Assembly (NCBI GenBank): GCA_013202595.1
Contig: JABMPV010000054.1
Location: 1 to 8,122, forward strand
DNA from: a bacterium
GTDB lineage: Bacteria > Actinomycetota > Acidimicrobiia > Spongiisociales > UBA11373
DNA: 8,122 nucleotides
Direction of reading: 5' to 3'
In this document: positions 7,129 through 8,122 of the stretch, in pieces
Layout of the letters: every line of letters begins with the position of its first letter
Numbering within the stretch: the stretch's first letter is position 1
Notes under the pieces: generated by a model
The model's database searches: none
What the model saw: the letters and a program-made list of their open reading frames with translations, nothing else
What the model was told of the DNA's origin: nothing
Translations under genes and position numbers: made by a program

Positions 7129-7161
7129 GCGCTCACTTACCTCGGCTGCGGCGGTGAGCGC
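7129..7161 (-). promoter_or_regulatory. Perfect 8 bp inverted repeat in the topA leader
   Basis: Read on the minus strand, GCGCTCAC (7161 to 7154) and GTGAGCGC (7136 to 7129) are exact reverse complements separated by 17 bases. They lie between the putative -10 box and the topA ribosome site. The arms could be a repressor operator with half-sites 25 bp apart centre to centre, or an RNA hairpin in the leader. The pairing does not extend beyond eight bases on either side. No T-run follows, so a terminator is unlikely. Function is inferred only from position. Confidence 0.4.
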
Positions 7162-7166
7162 CTTAG

Positions 7167-7195
7167 GGTTTACGTGCGACCCGCTCGAAAGTCAA
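7167..7195 (-). promoter_or_regulatory. Putative sigma-70-type promoter of topA
   Basis: On the minus strand TTGACT (7195 to 7190), five of six bases of the -35 consensus, is followed after exactly 17 bases by TAAACC (7172 to 7167), a weak -10 with three matches. Transcription would start near 7160, giving a leader of about 50 bases before topA. The -35 box overlaps the stop codon of the glycosyltransferase gene. The good -35 and the ideal spacing are the evidence; the -10 is poor, so this is a candidate only. Confidence 0.45.
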
Positions 7196-8122
7196 GACGG
7201 ATCATCTCCGTCCGACTCGCTCAGAATCGCTTCAAGGCCGTGGATCATACGTCCGGCGGCGGCGTTCCACGTGAACTCCGCCTCGACACGGCGTCTTCCC
7301 GCCGCTCCAACCCGCCTCGCCCAGTCTGGCGCGGCCACCAGCATTCGCAGGGCCTGATCGATCGCATCGTCATCGGGGACCACGAACCCGGTCCGCCCCG
7401 GGATGACTGTCTCGGGGGCACCGCCGGAGTCGCCGGCCAGCACCGGGAGACCCGCGGCTGCCGCCTCCAGGAACACGATCCCCAGGCCCTCGACCTCGAG
7501 GCCGAACCAGCGAGATCGACAGGGCATGACGAACACCGTCGCGGTGCGATACAGCCCTCCGAGTTCACTCCACGGGACCCCGACCTCGAAGCGGGTGGGG
7601 ACGCCGAGGTCATCGGCGAGGCGCCTCAGCCGCTTCTCAAGGCGGCCTGTGCCGACGATCAAGGCTGTGGCATCGACGCCCTGCTCCCTGAGTCGGGCGA
7701 CGGACCGCAGCACCCTGTCGTGGCCCTTGCGAGGGACGAACCGGCTGACACACGCAATGACCGGCGAGTCCGGAGGCGCATCGGCGGGCGTGAACGCCTC
7801 GATGTCCACACCGGCACCGATGACCGAAACGGGGCGACGGGTCAACCGCTCCACGCGCCGTGCGGTGAACCGACTGACGGCGAACAGGGAATCTGCGCGC
7901 CGCAGCGGCCAGCGCACCAATCGCCGCAGCAGAGGGACCGCTGCGGGGATGGTGATCTCGGCGCCATGGCACATCACTGCATACGGAACCCCGGTCCGCT
8001 CCCTGAGCCCCGGGCCCATGTGGGCGAGAGGGTGAGGTGCGCCAAACACCACGACGTCGGGTGCGAAGTCGGCGATCTGGCCTTCGACCCAGCGACGGAT
8101 CGAGCGGGTTGGCCACATGAAC
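7192..8122 (-). CDS. GT4 glycosyltransferase, PimB'-like, N-terminus cut by the window edge
   Basis: At least 308 residues of a GT-B fold, retaining GT4 family glycosyltransferase. Numbering from the methionine at 8118, the acceptor side has VFGAPHPLAHMGP (24-36) and VMCHGAEI (48-55). The nucleotide-sugar side has CVSRFVPRKGHD (123-134, with R126 and K131), IVGTGRLEKRL (154-164) and the EX7E motif E210 to E218 in EVEGLGIVFLEA, then GLPVLAGDSGGAPETV (223-238). The MPCRSR...EVEGLGIVFLEA...GDSGGAP string is very like PimB', the GDP-mannose-dependent enzyme that adds the second mannose to phosphatidylinositol mannoside at the cytoplasmic membrane. The frame stays open to the edge, and the first beta strands of the N-terminal Rossmann domain are missing. 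The methionine at 8118 is therefore probably internal, and about 70 residues are likely lost. The gene ends 80 bp before topA and probably belongs to another transcript. Another mannosyl- or glucosyltransferase of GT4 remains possible; the exact acceptor is not proven. Confidence 0.87.
   Translation of the reverse strand, partial: FMWPTRSIRRWVEGQIADFAPDVVVFGAPHPLAHMGPGLRERTGVPYAVMCHGAEITIPAAVPLLRRLVRWPLRRADSLFAVSRFTARRVERLTRRPVSVIGAGVDIEAFTPADAPPDSPVIACVSRFVPRKGHDRVLRSVARLREQGVDATALIVGTGRLEKRLRRLADDLGVPTRFEVGVPWSELGGLYRTATVFVMPCRSRWFGLEVEGLGIVFLEAAAAGLPVLAGDSGGAPETVIPGRTGFVVPDDDAIDQALRMLVAAPDWARRVGAAGRRRVEAEFTWNAAAGRMIHGLEAILSESDGDDPS

Noticed and set aside
7129..7161. Rho-independent terminator after the glycosyltransferase gene
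   Set aside because: The inverted repeat has a 17-base loop and no T-run follows its distal arm, so it does not fit an intrinsic terminator.
6683..7357. A plus-strand frame of 224 codons across the topA start and its upstream gap
   Set aside because: Antisense to the Toprim domain of TopA and to the glycosyltransferase end; no homology seen and no separate promoter.
1..8122. Mobile element, phage, CRISPR, toxin-antitoxin or defence genes
   Set aside because: All coding space is taken by recognisable core genes on one strand, with no transposase, integrase, tRNA, direct-repeat array or change in base composition visible by eye.

Overview
The window is a compact, GC-rich block of housekeeping genes, all read from the minus strand. 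It most likely comes from an actinobacterium. Three things point there: a topoisomerase I of the type that lacks zinc fingers and carries GRYGPY repeats at its C-terminus; the gene order topA - MFS - tmk - holB; and a GT4 glycosyltransferase that resembles the PimB' mannosyltransferases of phosphatidylinositol mannoside synthesis. Nothing fixes the class. An uncultured Acidimicrobiia-like lineage would fit, but that is inference. No RNA gene, mobile element, CRISPR array or phage gene is visible.

Layout in order of transcription, from high to low coordinates: a GT4 glycosyltransferase whose N-terminus lies beyond the right edge (7192-8122); an 80 bp gap with the best promoter candidate of the window and an 8 bp inverted repeat; topA (4457-7111); an MFS membrane transporter 12 bp further on (2978-4444); tmk, overlapping the MFS stop by ATGA (2370-2981); holB, overlapping the tmk stop by GTGA (1312-2373); a PlsC-type acyltransferase whose start probably lies inside the end of holB (678-1334); and, after 40 bp, a TIGR01777-family SDR-like protein that runs off the left edge (1-637). 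There is no gene-free stretch of 300 bases or more.

From topA to the TIGR01777 gene the spacing (12 bp, two 4 bp overlaps, a probable 23 bp overlap, 40 bp) suggests one operon. It joins DNA supercoil relaxation (TopA), dTTP supply (Tmk) and clamp loading (HolB) to two genes of lipid or unknown metabolism. The MFS gene is the odd member: it abuts tmk exactly, and as I recall some actinobacteria carry the two as one fused protein.

I did not find a new defence or mobile system. The points that most merit a second look are the MFS/tmk junction, the inverted repeat in the topA leader, the half-lost zinc module of HolB, the TopA tail without a lysine-rich end, and the uncertain plsC start.
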